Assembly: GCF_040581485.1 (NCBI RefSeq)
Contig: NC_090134.1
Span: forward strand, 14,623,501 to 14,687,500
From: Linepithema humile
Lineage: Eukaryota; Arthropoda; Insecta; Hymenoptera; Formicidae
Direction of reading: 5' to 3'
Length of the DNA: 64,000 nucleotides
Position numbers and translations under genes: made by a program. How positions within the stretch are numbered: the stretch's first letter is position 1; each line of letters starts with the position of its first letter. The notes beneath the pieces are model-generated. The model did not search any database. It was not told the DNA's origin and was given only the letters and a program-made list of their open reading frames with translations. Shown one piece after another: positions 12,543-24,320 of this stretch.

Positions 12543-15500
12543 ATGCCAGCTGTTGCAAGGCCTGGTAGTTTAAAGGATCCAGAGATTGCCGAATTATTTG
12601 AGAAAAATGATCCGGAGAAAATATTTGAGGATTTGCGCGAGATCGGGCATGGCAGTTTCGGGGCTGTTTACTATGCACGATGCCTGGTTACCAAAGAAAT
12701 TGTTGCCATCAAAAAGATGTCCTACCTGGGGAAGCAAACGGTGGAAAAATGGCAGGACATTTTGAAAGAAATTCGATTTCTTAGGCAACTTAATCATCCC
12801 AACACTATAGAGTATAAGGGTTGCTATCTCAGGGACCACACTGCCTGGGTATGTACAGAATAATTAAATTGTTATTTTCTTTTTTTTTTTTTTTCTCTTT
12901 TTGTCTTATATTCTAGATCTTTAAAAATATAAGATTTTCTGAACGATATAAAACCGTGATATATCCTGTTTCACAGTTGGTGATGGAATATTGTCTTGGC
13001 TCTGCATCAGACATCATTGAAGTACATAAAAGACCTTTGAAAGAAGAAGAGATAGCTGCAATATGTGAAGGTGTATTGCGTGGCTTGCATTATCTCCATT
13101 CTCTCGGAAGAATCCATCGTGATGTAAAAGCAGGAAATATTTTACTTACTGAGAATGGTACAGTAAAATTAGCTGATTTTGGATCTGCGAGTATAAAATG
13201 TCCAGCCAATAGCTTCGTAGGGACTCCATACTGGATGGCACCAGAGGTTATATTGGCCATGGACGAGGGGCAATATGATGGCAAGGTTGACGTATGGTCA
13301 TTAGGAATAACATGCATCGAATTAGGTCTGTTGATATAGTATACCACGGTGAAAACTTATTCAATACAGAGTTAATAGATCAACATTTATTTTGTATATC
13401 ACAATTCATCGCAACTGTACACTCACACACACATACACACACACCTTATATATTTTCTTTCACACAACAAATTGATTATATTTTTTGTGCAATTAATGTG
13501 ATTGTTTTATTTTGACATAACTATAACTAATATCTCAACACTTCGCCGAGAGAACGCGTAGTTTTTCCTTTTATTGTGCGCGCGCCTGGATTTGCTCGCA
13601 ATGGACCAAATTAAAGGGAAATATTAGTGTATTAGCCCCCATCGGCGAAGTGTTAACTTTCGTGCATCTTATTGCGCTATTCTAATTGTATTAACACTTA
13701 CAGCGGAAAGGAAACCACCTTATTTTAATATGAACGCTATGAGCGCCTTGTATCATATTGCACAGAATGATACTCCAACATTAAATTCGCCAGATTGGAC
13801 TGATGTTTTTCGTCATTTTGTTGAGGTGTGTCTTACGAAAAGCCCAGTGGAAAGACCAACATCCGGCAAACTGTTATCAGTGAGTTGTCCTTATGTATAC
13901 CCACAATACTACTCTATATTCGTTTCTTTTATTTTTTTTTATTTTAGATAGTACGTTAGTAGTAGTCTAGTTGTTCTCTTATAGGCTTTCAATTTTACAG
14001 CATCAATTTGTCATCAGATCACGTTCTCCACAAGTTTTAATAGATCTGATACAGAGAACGAAGGCCGCTGTCCGGGAATTAGATAACTTGAATTATCGTA
14101 AAATGAAGAAGATCCTGATGATCGACGCATGTGAAACAGAGAGCACAATTGGCGACGCTGACGGTATGTCTATCAAAATGTTCAATCTAATAATCTATAA
14201 TTTATTACTTATAAATAATTCTCATGTATGCTAGCGTATTGTATGTATTTTACCGAGCTTTCCAAATCTTTAAAACTGTGGGACAAGAAATCTACTATAT
14301 CGAGAATTAAAATTTTACAAAGGCAAAATATCCTTACATGTGAAAAAATATGAAAGTTGTTTGACAAGTATAGATATATAAAGAAAGAAAAACAAAAAAG
14401 AAATGTTATAGTCTTATGATAATTATGATAGATAATGACAAATATTGGTCCTAACGCAGCGGTGTAAAAAAAACCTTAATATATCTTAAAATATCTTAAA
14501 TTTACAAATTGAAGACACACGAAATAATAAAAAAAGTTTTGAAAACTGTTTGCTTGTTACAGATACTCCTGATGAACAAACGGGTGGTGATAGTAGCAAA
14601 AGCAATTCAATTACCTCAGAACACTCGATTCATTCAATGGGCGTCTCCGCGAGCTCTCAAAGTTCCTCTACCAATAGCCTGCCGCTGCCGAATGCTGATG
14701 GTAACGACTATTCTTCAGGATCTGTCAGAAATCGGCATAAAGTTTCAGCAGGTGGTGTCACTGCCAATCTTCTTGAACATGGTGCCAATAATTTTGCAAC
14801 AATTAGGACGACATCAATTGTTACGAAACAACAAAAGGAACATATGCAAGAAGAAATGCATGAACAAATGAGTGGATACAAACGAATGAGGAGAGAACAT
14901 CAAGGTGCTTTGGTAAGAATTACAATATTTTATCTATTTTTATGGAGGAGAACAAAGAAAAACGCAAAATAACATCATATAACTATGATTCCAAACTTTA
15001 CATTATGTAAATTACATTATATTCGGTCTGGTAGGATTTGAATTTATTTTGTAAACATCACGAGCTTCAAAAAATTTTGGTAAAGAAAAGGATTGCAAAT
15101 ATGTATATACAATAATTATCAATAATTGTAATGTCAAAATTTTTATATTATAATATATTCTCACATGTATAATACAATATATTCTTGTTGCAGGTAAAAT
15201 TAGAGGAACGCTGCAAAATGGAAATGGAATCACATAAACAGCTGTTGGATAAAGAGTATGAAACTCTTTTGCAACAATTTAGTAAGGACCTCGAGAAGCT
15301 GCAGCTCAGACACTTACAAGAACTGGAACGTAAACTAAAACAAAATCAAAATGCCGAGAAGAAACTTCATAAAGAGATAACAAGTAGACAAGAAGCTGAT
15401 CGTAAAGCTCTGGAAGCTCAACAGAAAAGAGAGTACAAAGTAAGATTTTGTTGGCATAAAAATTTATGCAAAAGGCTTAACGTGTTTAATTTACATTTCC

Positions 15501-18500
15501 AAACATTATACAATTGTATCTGTATAGGCTTATAAAGAAAGATGGAAAAAGGAACTCTCTCAAGACGAAGTAACTCCAAAGAGGCAACGAGACGCTACAC
15601 TTCAAAGTCAAAAAGATAACTTGAGACAGATGGAAGCGCAGGAAGAACAACGGCTCGCGAGAGGACAACGAGAATACTTGGATCTTGAAATTCGCAAATT
15701 TCGCAGAAAAAAGTTACTCATCTTCCACAGTCTGGAGCAAGAGCTTCTTCGTGAAGTTCGTATAATTATATATATATATATGTATATATATGTATATAAA
15801 ATCGAGGTAGAGAGAAAATAGTTTTTTAACCGCTGAACAGTCACACATTTTCTCCAAAATCTTTTTCTATATTGTATTTTTCATGTATTAAATATTCTAC
15901 AAATTGATGGTTCTTTTAACCTCTATGGACGAATTTATCAAAACCATAGAAAAACTTTAATTTTTTTTATTATATTCAAAATTTATTCATATAGTTATCT
16001 AACAATCGGTTGTCAAGTCTCAATCTTTTTCCTGTTGGGGAATATCGTAGTTTTTTAAGTATTTGTTTGTCGATTATTTTTATTATATCTTTGTCGATTA
16101 TGTTTAAGGTGAATAAAATTGAATGTGTGTACGCATATATGCCAGTATCTTTGAAAAAGTTAAAAACAATTTTATTAGACAAAGATATAACAGTTATTAT
16201 ATAACACACGCGTATGAAATATTTTTCATCAATAATTCACGATAGTTTTTAAAATAATTTAGCCTTTTCAGTTCAAGCATGACTGTCAAGTGGTGAATGA
16301 CATGATTTGTATGGAACGTATATTAGATAGATATCTTTTAAATATTAACCTTAAGATCATGCTTCAAGGCCTCGCACGATTTTTATGAGAAAAACGTGTT
16401 TGGTCAATTTGTCTGATTTTTTTTTATACAGTATAGTTCTCGTCTCTGATAAAAAAAACTCAATAGGCACAAAAGTTGAAAATGGATAATTTTTAAGTTA
16501 TATTTGAAAGTCTTCTTCACAAGATTGCATACTTGTATGCGAGCGTCCGATCGCCGAGAATGCCATAGCGCCGGCCTACCTGTCGCTACGAACGAGATAT
16601 CTCGACCACCTCCAAATTCTGATAATGACGGACACCCATACAACGGATACACACAAAAATACGCATACACAAGCAAGCATGCAAATAGATCTTGTGAAAA
16701 AGACTCAAGTCTCTATAACTTACAAACTGTTCATTTTCTGTGCACATTGAGTTTTTTGATCAGTGAGACACCATAGCAAGAACTACACTGTAACAAACAT
16801 TCAGACAAATTGATCTAACATGCTTTCTCATAAGAATTGCACAAGGTCCTTTATATAGAATACATTTATCGCATAGGAATTGAACAAACGGCAACAACAA
16901 TTGGAGCAGGCTCATGCTATGCTCTTGCGTCATCATGAAAAAACGCAGGAATTGGAATATAGACAACAAAGAGCGGTGCACGCACTTCGTGAGGATCAAG
17001 TGCACCGACAGCATACAACAGAGCTTTGTAATCAGCAGGATTATATGCAGAGAGCTGAGCGCGATCTGCGTAAGAAACATGCGTTAGAACTTAAGCAACA
17101 ACCGAAGAGTCTCAAGGTACGTAATCAATTAGAATATCAGATTAACATAACTGATTTTATGTTAATGCTTGTTTTAGAATACATAAATGTTTTCAACATG
17201 CATCGTGTCAATTTTTAAAATATATCTTCTTACTATATTTATTATTAATTATATCGACAATTGACTTTTACAATTTCAGCAAAAGGAAATGCAAATTCGT
17301 AAACAGTTTAGAGAAACTTGTAAAATACAAACACGACAATATAAAGCGTTAAAAGCTCAAATCTTGCAAACAACTGCTAAGGATGAGCAGAAAGCGGTTA
17401 TTAAAAAATTAAAGGAGGAACAAAGACGTAAATTGGCACTTTTAGGCGATCAATATGAGCAGAGTATCGCTGAAATGCTTCAGAAACAAAGTATACGGCT
17501 AGATGAATCGCAAGAAGTAGAATGCCATAATCTTAAGGTTTGATATGATAAATTACATTATTTCATATTATTATTGTAGCATATTAGATTACATCTTGTT
17601 ATATCGTGTTATATAATAATTGTTTTAATGATGAATTAAAATTGATTTTTGCAGGAAAGATTAAATTATGAATTAGAAATTCTAATGGCATACCAATCAA
17701 AAAATAAAATGCAAGCCGAAGCGCAAAGAAACAGAGAACGCCGCGAATTGGAAGATCGTGTATCTGTTAGGCGAGCTTTGCTTGAACAAAAAATGGAATT
17801 AGAAACTCAGGAATTCCTTCGTGAACGTAGTGAACGTATACGTCTGTTACATGAAAGGCAAGAACGGGAATTGCAGCAATTTGATGAGGAAAGTGCAAGA
17901 ATAGGATTCAGGTACGTGAAACGACCACACAGATCACACTTTTATTTAAACTGCAAAATCTCTAAATATACAATTAATAGAGAAATTTTATTAAATTTCA
18001 CTGCGCTATTAATACTGTAGCCCAAAGAAGGATGGGTAAAATAGAACAATTTTGGCCCCCGGAACGACAAGTAAAAACGGTATGTTTTTTTGTAGTTTTT
18101 GAGCTGCTGAATTTGAATTTGATCTTTAAAAATGTCTAACCTGTCGGGAAAGTATTAAAATCAGCATATGAAGCTATTATGAGAATGATATGTTAATGAA
18201 ACTGTAAAACAATAGTGAAATAAACAATATTAAGTAAAAATCAATCGATATATTAACACAAATTAATAAATAAAGGTCTTATTTGGTCAAAGCGGATCTT
18301 GGTGCTTAAAAATATTTTTTGCGTGAATCTTACAGTTTCTAATGGTAAAATCTACTATATACTGTTGTAGTAAAAATATTACAATAGCAAAATACTTTTA
18401 ATGAACTGAAATCTATTATACACATGAAAATTTTGTGTGGAGAAAATCCTTGTAAGGCGTAATAAACAACAATGCTCTCAGGTGCAGTAGTCAAGATTTA

Positions 18501-19062
18501 AAATGGTTTCCATCGATAATGCTTCTGTTTTTAGATATTAATAACTTTTACTTTTTTTTGTCAAGCAGAACATGAACTATTAGAGATGAGAGTATTATTA
18601 TGTTTTACTAGCAGGAAAACATAAATTAATACGTTCGTAAAGTTCAACAATAATAATTTACGGTACTAGATATTTGACAGCTTCATATGCTGATTTTAAT
18701 ATTTTCCCGATAGGTTAGACATTTTTAAAGGTCAGATTCAGATTCAGCAGTACAAAAAAAACATACCGTTATTACTTGCCGCTCCAGGAGCCAAAATCGA
18801 CCTATTTTACCTATCCTCCTTTAATTTCAGTTTTTAATAAGTATTGTAATATGTTTACCAAACACATCCATTAACTAACAATACATATAAATGAGATATC
18901 TTTATATATTTTTCATCGTAATACTTTTTATATTATTGCAGTGCTCTGGCGATAGCTGAGGCATCAAAAGAATCTTACCCAGATGATGAAAGCCTTAGCG
19001 GCTCTATGTTAAGTCTAGCTCACAGTAACAGCTCCACATCCTTCCCCCCTAATAGTCTCTAA
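12543..19062 (+). CDS. Tao: Tao serine/threonine kinase (TAOK family)
   Basis: Eleven coding exons: 12543-12848, 12977-13325, 13704-13879, 14001-14163, 14563-14912, 15194-15439, 15528-15755, 16877-17116, 17280-17537, 17655-17911, 18942-19062. The frame is continuous, giving 897 aa; Drosophila Tao is longer mainly in the central linker. TAO kinases phosphorylate Hippo/MST, activate MAP2K3/6 and regulate microtubules. Kinase domain about 28-281: GHGSFGAV (35-42), catalytic Lys57 in VAIKK, HRD 149-151, DFG 169-171, activation-loop Ser181 in NSFVGTPYWMAPE. A Ser/Asn-rich linker (about 335-400) is followed by a long Glu/Lys/Gln/Arg-rich coiled coil (about 430-860). The C-terminus SGSMLSLAHSNSSTSF matches the family end. 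The ATG at 12543 opens the conserved MPA..RPGSLKDPEIA N-terminus; the frame is open further upstream but has no ATG. The donor of exon 7 (GTTCGT) is weak. A possible poly(A) signal AATAAA lies at 19573-19578. Confidence 0.97.
13421..13444. repeat. (CA)n microsatellite in Tao intron 2
   Basis: A short, nearly perfect CA run interrupted by one AT step, within the intron 13326-13703. Confidence 0.85.
13537..13654. repeat. Short inverted repeat in Tao intron 2
   Basis: A 13-bp motif AACACTTCGCCGA at 13537-13549 recurs as its exact reverse complement at 13642-13654, enclosing about 92 bp of more GC-rich sequence than the intron around it. It could be a small MITE remnant or an intronic hairpin. 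No target-site duplication was confirmed. Confidence 0.5.
15756..16876 (+). other. Tao intron 7, 1.1 kb
   Basis: The largest Tao intron. It begins with a TA-rich stretch just after the weak donor and includes a block near 16540-16630 that is more GC-rich than its surroundings. Open frames on both strands show no recognisable protein. No repeat partner was found in the window. Confidence 0.6.
18024..18822. mobile_element. Inverted-repeat element (MITE-like) in last Tao intron
   Basis: Terminal inverted repeats of about 145-150 bp, 18024-18175 and 18679-18822, flank about 500 bp of noncoding DNA. Both ends start AAAG(A/G)AGGAT(A/G)GGTAAAATAG. Arms match with scattered differences up to the inner motif CATATGAAGCT. 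There is no transposase frame, so it would be non-autonomous. It fills most of intron 10 (17912-18941), ending about 120 bp before the acceptor of the last coding exon. A target-site duplication could not be fixed. Confidence 0.85.
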
Positions 19063-19353
19063 TTTTAATCATATTAATAGAAATATATATATCTCTATAT
19101 AGAAGAATATTCTCTATCAATAGAAATATATATATTTCTATATATGTATGTATGTCTGCCTATAGTAAGTACATGACGAGTCTACCGACATATATTAATT
19201 CGATGACTTACATATATAACAAGGGTTGGCTCGTTGCGTGCATTGACCCGAATCTAAGAGGTTTGTTGAGGTTGGGAATGTGTATTGGACTGAAATTATC
19301 ATAACCGCATATTTTTTAATCGTCAAGATCAACATAATATCAATATAATTTAC

Positions 19354-19354
19354 C

Positions 19355-19400
<46 letters not shown>
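19354..19400. repeat. (GA)n microsatellite
   Basis: A nearly pure GA run of about 47 bp, about 290 bp after the Tao stop codon. It may be transcribed in the Tao 3' UTR. Confidence 0.9.
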
Positions 19401-19401
<1 letters not shown>

Positions 19402-19572
19402 GAGCTTCATATTGAAGAAGAATTTAGATGCTTTTTGCAACATTATAATATTTATTAATCATAACCAAATATCTTGAAGTGCATATAAAGATAAAGAAAA
19501 GTCTTGGAAGCATTAATCTCATTTTTAATATCCAGTAGAATCTTAAAATTTATAGAAAACGTCAACATAGCG

Positions 19573-19578
19573 AATAAA
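19573..19578 (+). terminator. Possible Tao poly(A) signal AATAAA
   Basis: AATAAA about 510 bp after the Tao stop codon. In AT-rich DNA such hexamers are common by chance; position is the only support. Confidence 0.25.
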
Positions 19579-19923
19579 GAATTTTATACACACCTGCTAC
19601 AGCAAAAAAAACAAGTTTAAAGACACTTATTTATTAATACACTGCAAATATAATAAAAATAACAGTACGATAATTTTGATGCTCAAATTATATTTTATTT
19701 TTCTTTCTTCCTTAAAATTTGAAAAAGCCTGAGATATCTTTCTCGGTAATGTTCTCAATTTTACGTTGCTGCTTTCACATCTTAAAATTCTTCGTAACAA
19801 TTGAACATTAATTGTATTTCTTATATATTTCAAGATTTTAATTATATTTAATTTGGAATAACAAAAATTAGTGGAATTTGTAAAATACAAACTATTCTAA
19901 TAAATTTAGCAATTTATAATCAC

Positions 19924-20299
19924 AGGGTGATCTAAAACAACCTGACATCCTTGAAATGTCATATTCTTGAGCGAATTCTAAAAATTCGTTTTCCTTTTAC
20001 GAAATTTTGTCCGCTTAGTTTTCGCAGCTTAGTTTTCGAATTGTAATTGAAAATGGTTAGCTACTTACAAGTCTCGTATGGCGGACAGGCAGGGACGTTG
20101 CATTATAAGATTAACGTAACATTTGACAGTCTCATGATGCATTGCACGTTCTGTTTGCCCGTTGTATTAGACTTGTAAGTAGCTATTTCAATTATAACTC
20201 GAAAAAAACTTCGGACAAAATTTTGTAAAAGGAAAAATCGTCTCAGAATTCGCTCAAGAATATGACATTTCAAGGACATTAGGTTGTTTTAAATCACCT
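19924..20299. mobile_element. Foldback MITE, about 375 bp
   Basis: Two arms of about 140 bp are inverted copies. The left arm begins ACAGGGTGATCTAAAACAAC and the right arm ends with the inverse, GTTGTTTTAAATCACCTTGT. Both contain CTTGAAATGTCATATTCTTG or its reverse complement, and the inner motif CTACTTACAAGTCT. A spacer of about 100 bp separates the arms. There is no coding frame. It touches the next foldback element almost without a gap. Confidence 0.85.
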
Positions 20300-20303
20300 T
20301 GTA

Positions 20304-21244
20304 TACAGGATGTTCCAGACTTACTGTAACACCTATTAATGGCAGATTCCTGAGGGCATTTGAAGACGAAAATCTTAATGCCAAAATGTCGAGGCTGCCA
20401 TGGTTTTTGAACAGGAAAAGTTTAAAGTTCACCAATCAGTTTGTCAAAATTTCGTGCGCTCAGGGACATCGCATAACAAAAGAGCCTTTTCAAAAAACAT
20501 TTTACTCAGCATGATAGAAATAATAATACTTGACATATTGTTTACTTTATTTTTTGTACACTTCGCAATATTGACGAATTTTGGGATAATAGTTTCTAAA
20601 TTGTCGATGCGCATCGAACTGTCAAAGGATTCGTGCCAAAGAAGCGTGCCATTGACAAATGATGTTTTTCCTCTTGTGATGAGAAAAAATCAATACAATC
20701 GGTACGAAGTATGAAATGTCAATAAGAAAGATAAAGTCGGTAAGAAAAGAAAATATTAACACGTTTAGAAATGTATTTTTATTTATTTATCTAAAGGAAC
20801 GCGAACAAATTGTCCGCCTTTTTTTACGCAGCAAATCATACTTCGTACCGATTGTATTGATTTTCTCTCATCACAAAAAAAACGTCATTTGTCAATGGCA
20901 CGCTTCATACGAAATGCTTTGACAGTTTGGCGCGCATCGCGTTTCCATACGACAATTTAGAAACTATCATCCCAAAATTCGTCAATCTTGCGAACAGTGT
21001 ACAAAAAAATAATGTGAACAATGTGTCAAGTATTATCACTTCTATCGAGCTGAATAAAGTGTTGTAGAAAGAATTCGATGTTCCTGAGCGCGCAAAATTT
21101 TGACAAGCTGATTGGTGAACTTTAAATCTTTCTTGTTCAAAAACTATAGCAGTCTCGATATTTTGGATATTAAGATTTTCGTGTCGAAATGACTTCAGGA
21201 ATCTGTCATTAACGGGTGTTACAATAAGTCTGGGACACCCTATA
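20304..21244. mobile_element. Long foldback element with arms of about 410 bp
   Basis: The arm 20304-20713 is repeated inverted at 20837-21244 with about 10-15% difference, leaving a loop of about 120 bp. The ends read TATACAGG(A/G)TGT(T/C)CCAGACTTA, with TA at the outer edge as expected for a TA target site. CAGGGTGTCCCA-like ends are, as I recall, common in ant and other insect genomes. Small open frames inside are read through the arms and do not encode a transposase. Confidence 0.88.
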
Positions 21245-24200
21245 TATATATAAATAATACATATATTTATTTGTTAATAATCACAACACGTGCATTTTTC
21301 AAAAAGAGGATTAAATTCAGGCTACAACGAATTATTCTTTCATTATTCTTTATACTTTTTATTTTATATCAATATCAAAAATTGATTTGATAATAAAATG
21401 ATTGTTGAATTACAAGTGATTAGTATTTACTTTTTAATTCCTTTCAGATTTTCTGCTAACTATAAGATTCTTTAGCGTTGATTATATATGAAAACGTTAA
21501 ACATACAACTTACAGAAAATTAATGAAGTAAATGTAAAACTTATTTACGATGTAATATTCTTAATAACGAAAACATTATGTTATTAATCCAAATATGTTT
21601 TACACATTAAGTAAATTTATTCTCAATTATAAAACTAATTGTTATTTAATATCATTTATAACTTTTTCTTCTTATTTCTGTCTTTATTCATATACTCATT
21701 AAACCACCGAAATTTTTAATTATATTAGATATTATAATTGATGAAGAAAAAAATAACAGATATTAATCATGATACGAACACCTTAAATGTAAGACATTGA
21801 TATTATCTACTAGTACTAAATGCTCTACGTATTTTTATGTTCACAATAATTTATCTTTATTTCGTACATCAAATCAAAATTATTCACTCTTCGTATTGCT
21901 TTAACTGTATCGATTATTTGCATTTCATGAAAATTTGGAATAAACGTTGAAAAAACGTTTATCTCTCCATTTTCTTCATAAAAGTTTGAATTGCATCGCT
22001 TCAGTATATTTATATTGTGTCATACATTCTGAAAATATTTAAAATTTCATCCAGTACACATCCCAATGTTGTACTTTTATATGAAAATATATGTTTTGTT
22101 TTTTTTTTCGATTTATTTCTTTTCTCATGTACTTTTGTTTTATATGTCATAAAAGCCATTATACATATAAAACTGAAATCCAAATGATTGTGACTGTTGT
22201 TCCTCCCAATAACACGTTCGTAATAATATTAGTACGTAATAATATATTTCTATGAAATTGATGAAAACAAGTGTCGTTTCGTATTAAAATCAAGAATTGA
22301 GAAAGTGTGTTTCCATTAATTATAACACTCTTAAGGAGAGGTGCTATTATTATGTATTTAAATACTTAACGATGCGTACGGTCCATTTACTTTTGGATTT
22401 CTAGATAAAATAAGTTTGATAGATAAAGCATTTCATTTTTGTCATATAAAATGTACATTTTTATAATTCAACGAGATATAATCTAATTTTTTTTTTATAT
22501 ATCGAGAGCAGTAAAACATGTCACCATGAAATACTTGTAAGTGGTAATTGAGGAAATATCAATGAATGCCAATCAAATGTTTGTACTGTATTAATTAATG
22601 CGTATGTTATAAAGCTAATGTTTTGTAATTTTATTTTACGCTTATGGTTTGAGATTCTTCATAAATTAAAATAATATTTCTTTGGATTTAGAAGAAATGA
22701 AAATAATTTTGAGAAATTTTGAGATCGAAAGGGCATGACCAAAAATATTGCATTTTACTTCGTAAGTTTATAGATTCTTTTTGTCTATATAATTTATGCG
22801 TTTAAAAAAAAATAAAAAAAATGCAAGAGCTTTAAACGCGTATAGCGTAGCAACATTGCGTAGTTTACATTTTGTCATTTGCATTATCAATGGCAGTATA
22901 GCACACACATTCCTACTTTTATTATATATAAATATATATAAAACACGCGTGAGCGCGTGTGCGTGCGTGTGTGTGAAGTTCTTTATGGAGACAACATCTG
23001 ATGTAAAAGTTGAAATCATTAAGTGACTAGGTAGCATGCATCGAACGAATATCTAAAAGTGTGTTCAATTATAACGGTACGAGTGTGATTATAGTGAAAT
23101 ACAAACAATACAATTGTTATCATGGTTATATGTTCTAAACTGTACGATGGAAAACTGTCACAATCAACTTAAGCGTTTCCCATGATAGCTGTACAACATG
23201 TAAATATAGACACATGTTATACATAGTAATTGAATGCAACAACTCATTAAGTATGAAAATAAAAAAAAGACAGTAAGAAAACGGCACCCATATGTATGAA
23301 GATGTATTTAAATTCTTCCGTAGATCGTTCTTTATTTAGAAGTCGCAATTACAAAAACTAATTTCGAATATAACAAACTAGACAGAGATTGTTCGTGCTG
23401 ACAAACTGGATTCCAAATTGTGCAAGATGTGCGGTTCGGGAAAGCTGTTAAATTAATTTAATATGTTAACGTAATAAGTCTTTCACTTGCGACGGATGAT
23501 TAATTGAAAATTGCGATTATTAAAGTTTTAGATTTTAAACCTATCATCATTAGAAAGACTTCTGTATAAAACGATTGTTAAGTTTTAGGCGCACTTTTAA
23601 TTATAAAGCACGAGTTGTCTCTGAGTTAAATTGTATGTATATGTAACAAAAAAAAAAAAAAAATAATTCTCGACCATAGTCTGTGTAATCACTATAACTT
23701 GCTGAATACCCAATTTAGAAAATTGATTGTCGATGTTGCTAGCATTTTGTACATATTTATTCGCTTTACATAGGACCGCGATACCGAATTTGGATTGTAA
23801 CATCTAGTATTTAGTACACAGAAAGATTTATAACATTTTCCAAAAAGTGGCTAACCTTGTCAGTTAAATTTGGAATGTGATAACTGATAAGCTAGACAAT
23901 TAATTATAGGCGTAGCATATCAAATACCATGTTATTAAATCGGGGTTTTTTTATTATTTAGGAAAGCTCGTTCTCTTCACTTACTTCCATTTAAGGTGTG
24001 ATTTTGTAATGTTGATGATTTGTATTTTACGGTACACTTCGCAGACAGAGAAGCGCAGTGACAATTCGTCGGATACATACGCAATATTTTTGAAATTGCT
24101 GTAATAATTGCGATTCCGAACAATTTGTATAATTATGTCTTCTTTACATTATCGACCAATGACAAGGATTATTGTTTCTGTATACATCAAAATACCGAAG

Positions 24201-24254
24201 TGAATATAACTATATATATACACACTTCTGTATTGTATTGAAGTATATTGTATA

Positions 24255-24264
24255 CTGTATTGAA

Positions 24265-24310
<46 letters not shown>

Positions 24311-24320
24311 TTCAATACAG
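24255..24320. repeat. (TA)n microsatellite inside a perfect hairpin
   Basis: CTGTATTGAAG at 24255-24265 and its exact reverse complement CTTCAATACAG at 24310-24320 enclose a pure TA run. A further partial copy of the left arm lies just upstream near 24228-24245. The whole could form a long self-complementary stem. Confidence 0.8.

Noticed and set aside
20299..20922. Frames of 70-100 codons near 20.3-20.9 kb
   Set aside because: They lie inside the arms and loop of the long foldback element and show no transposase motif.
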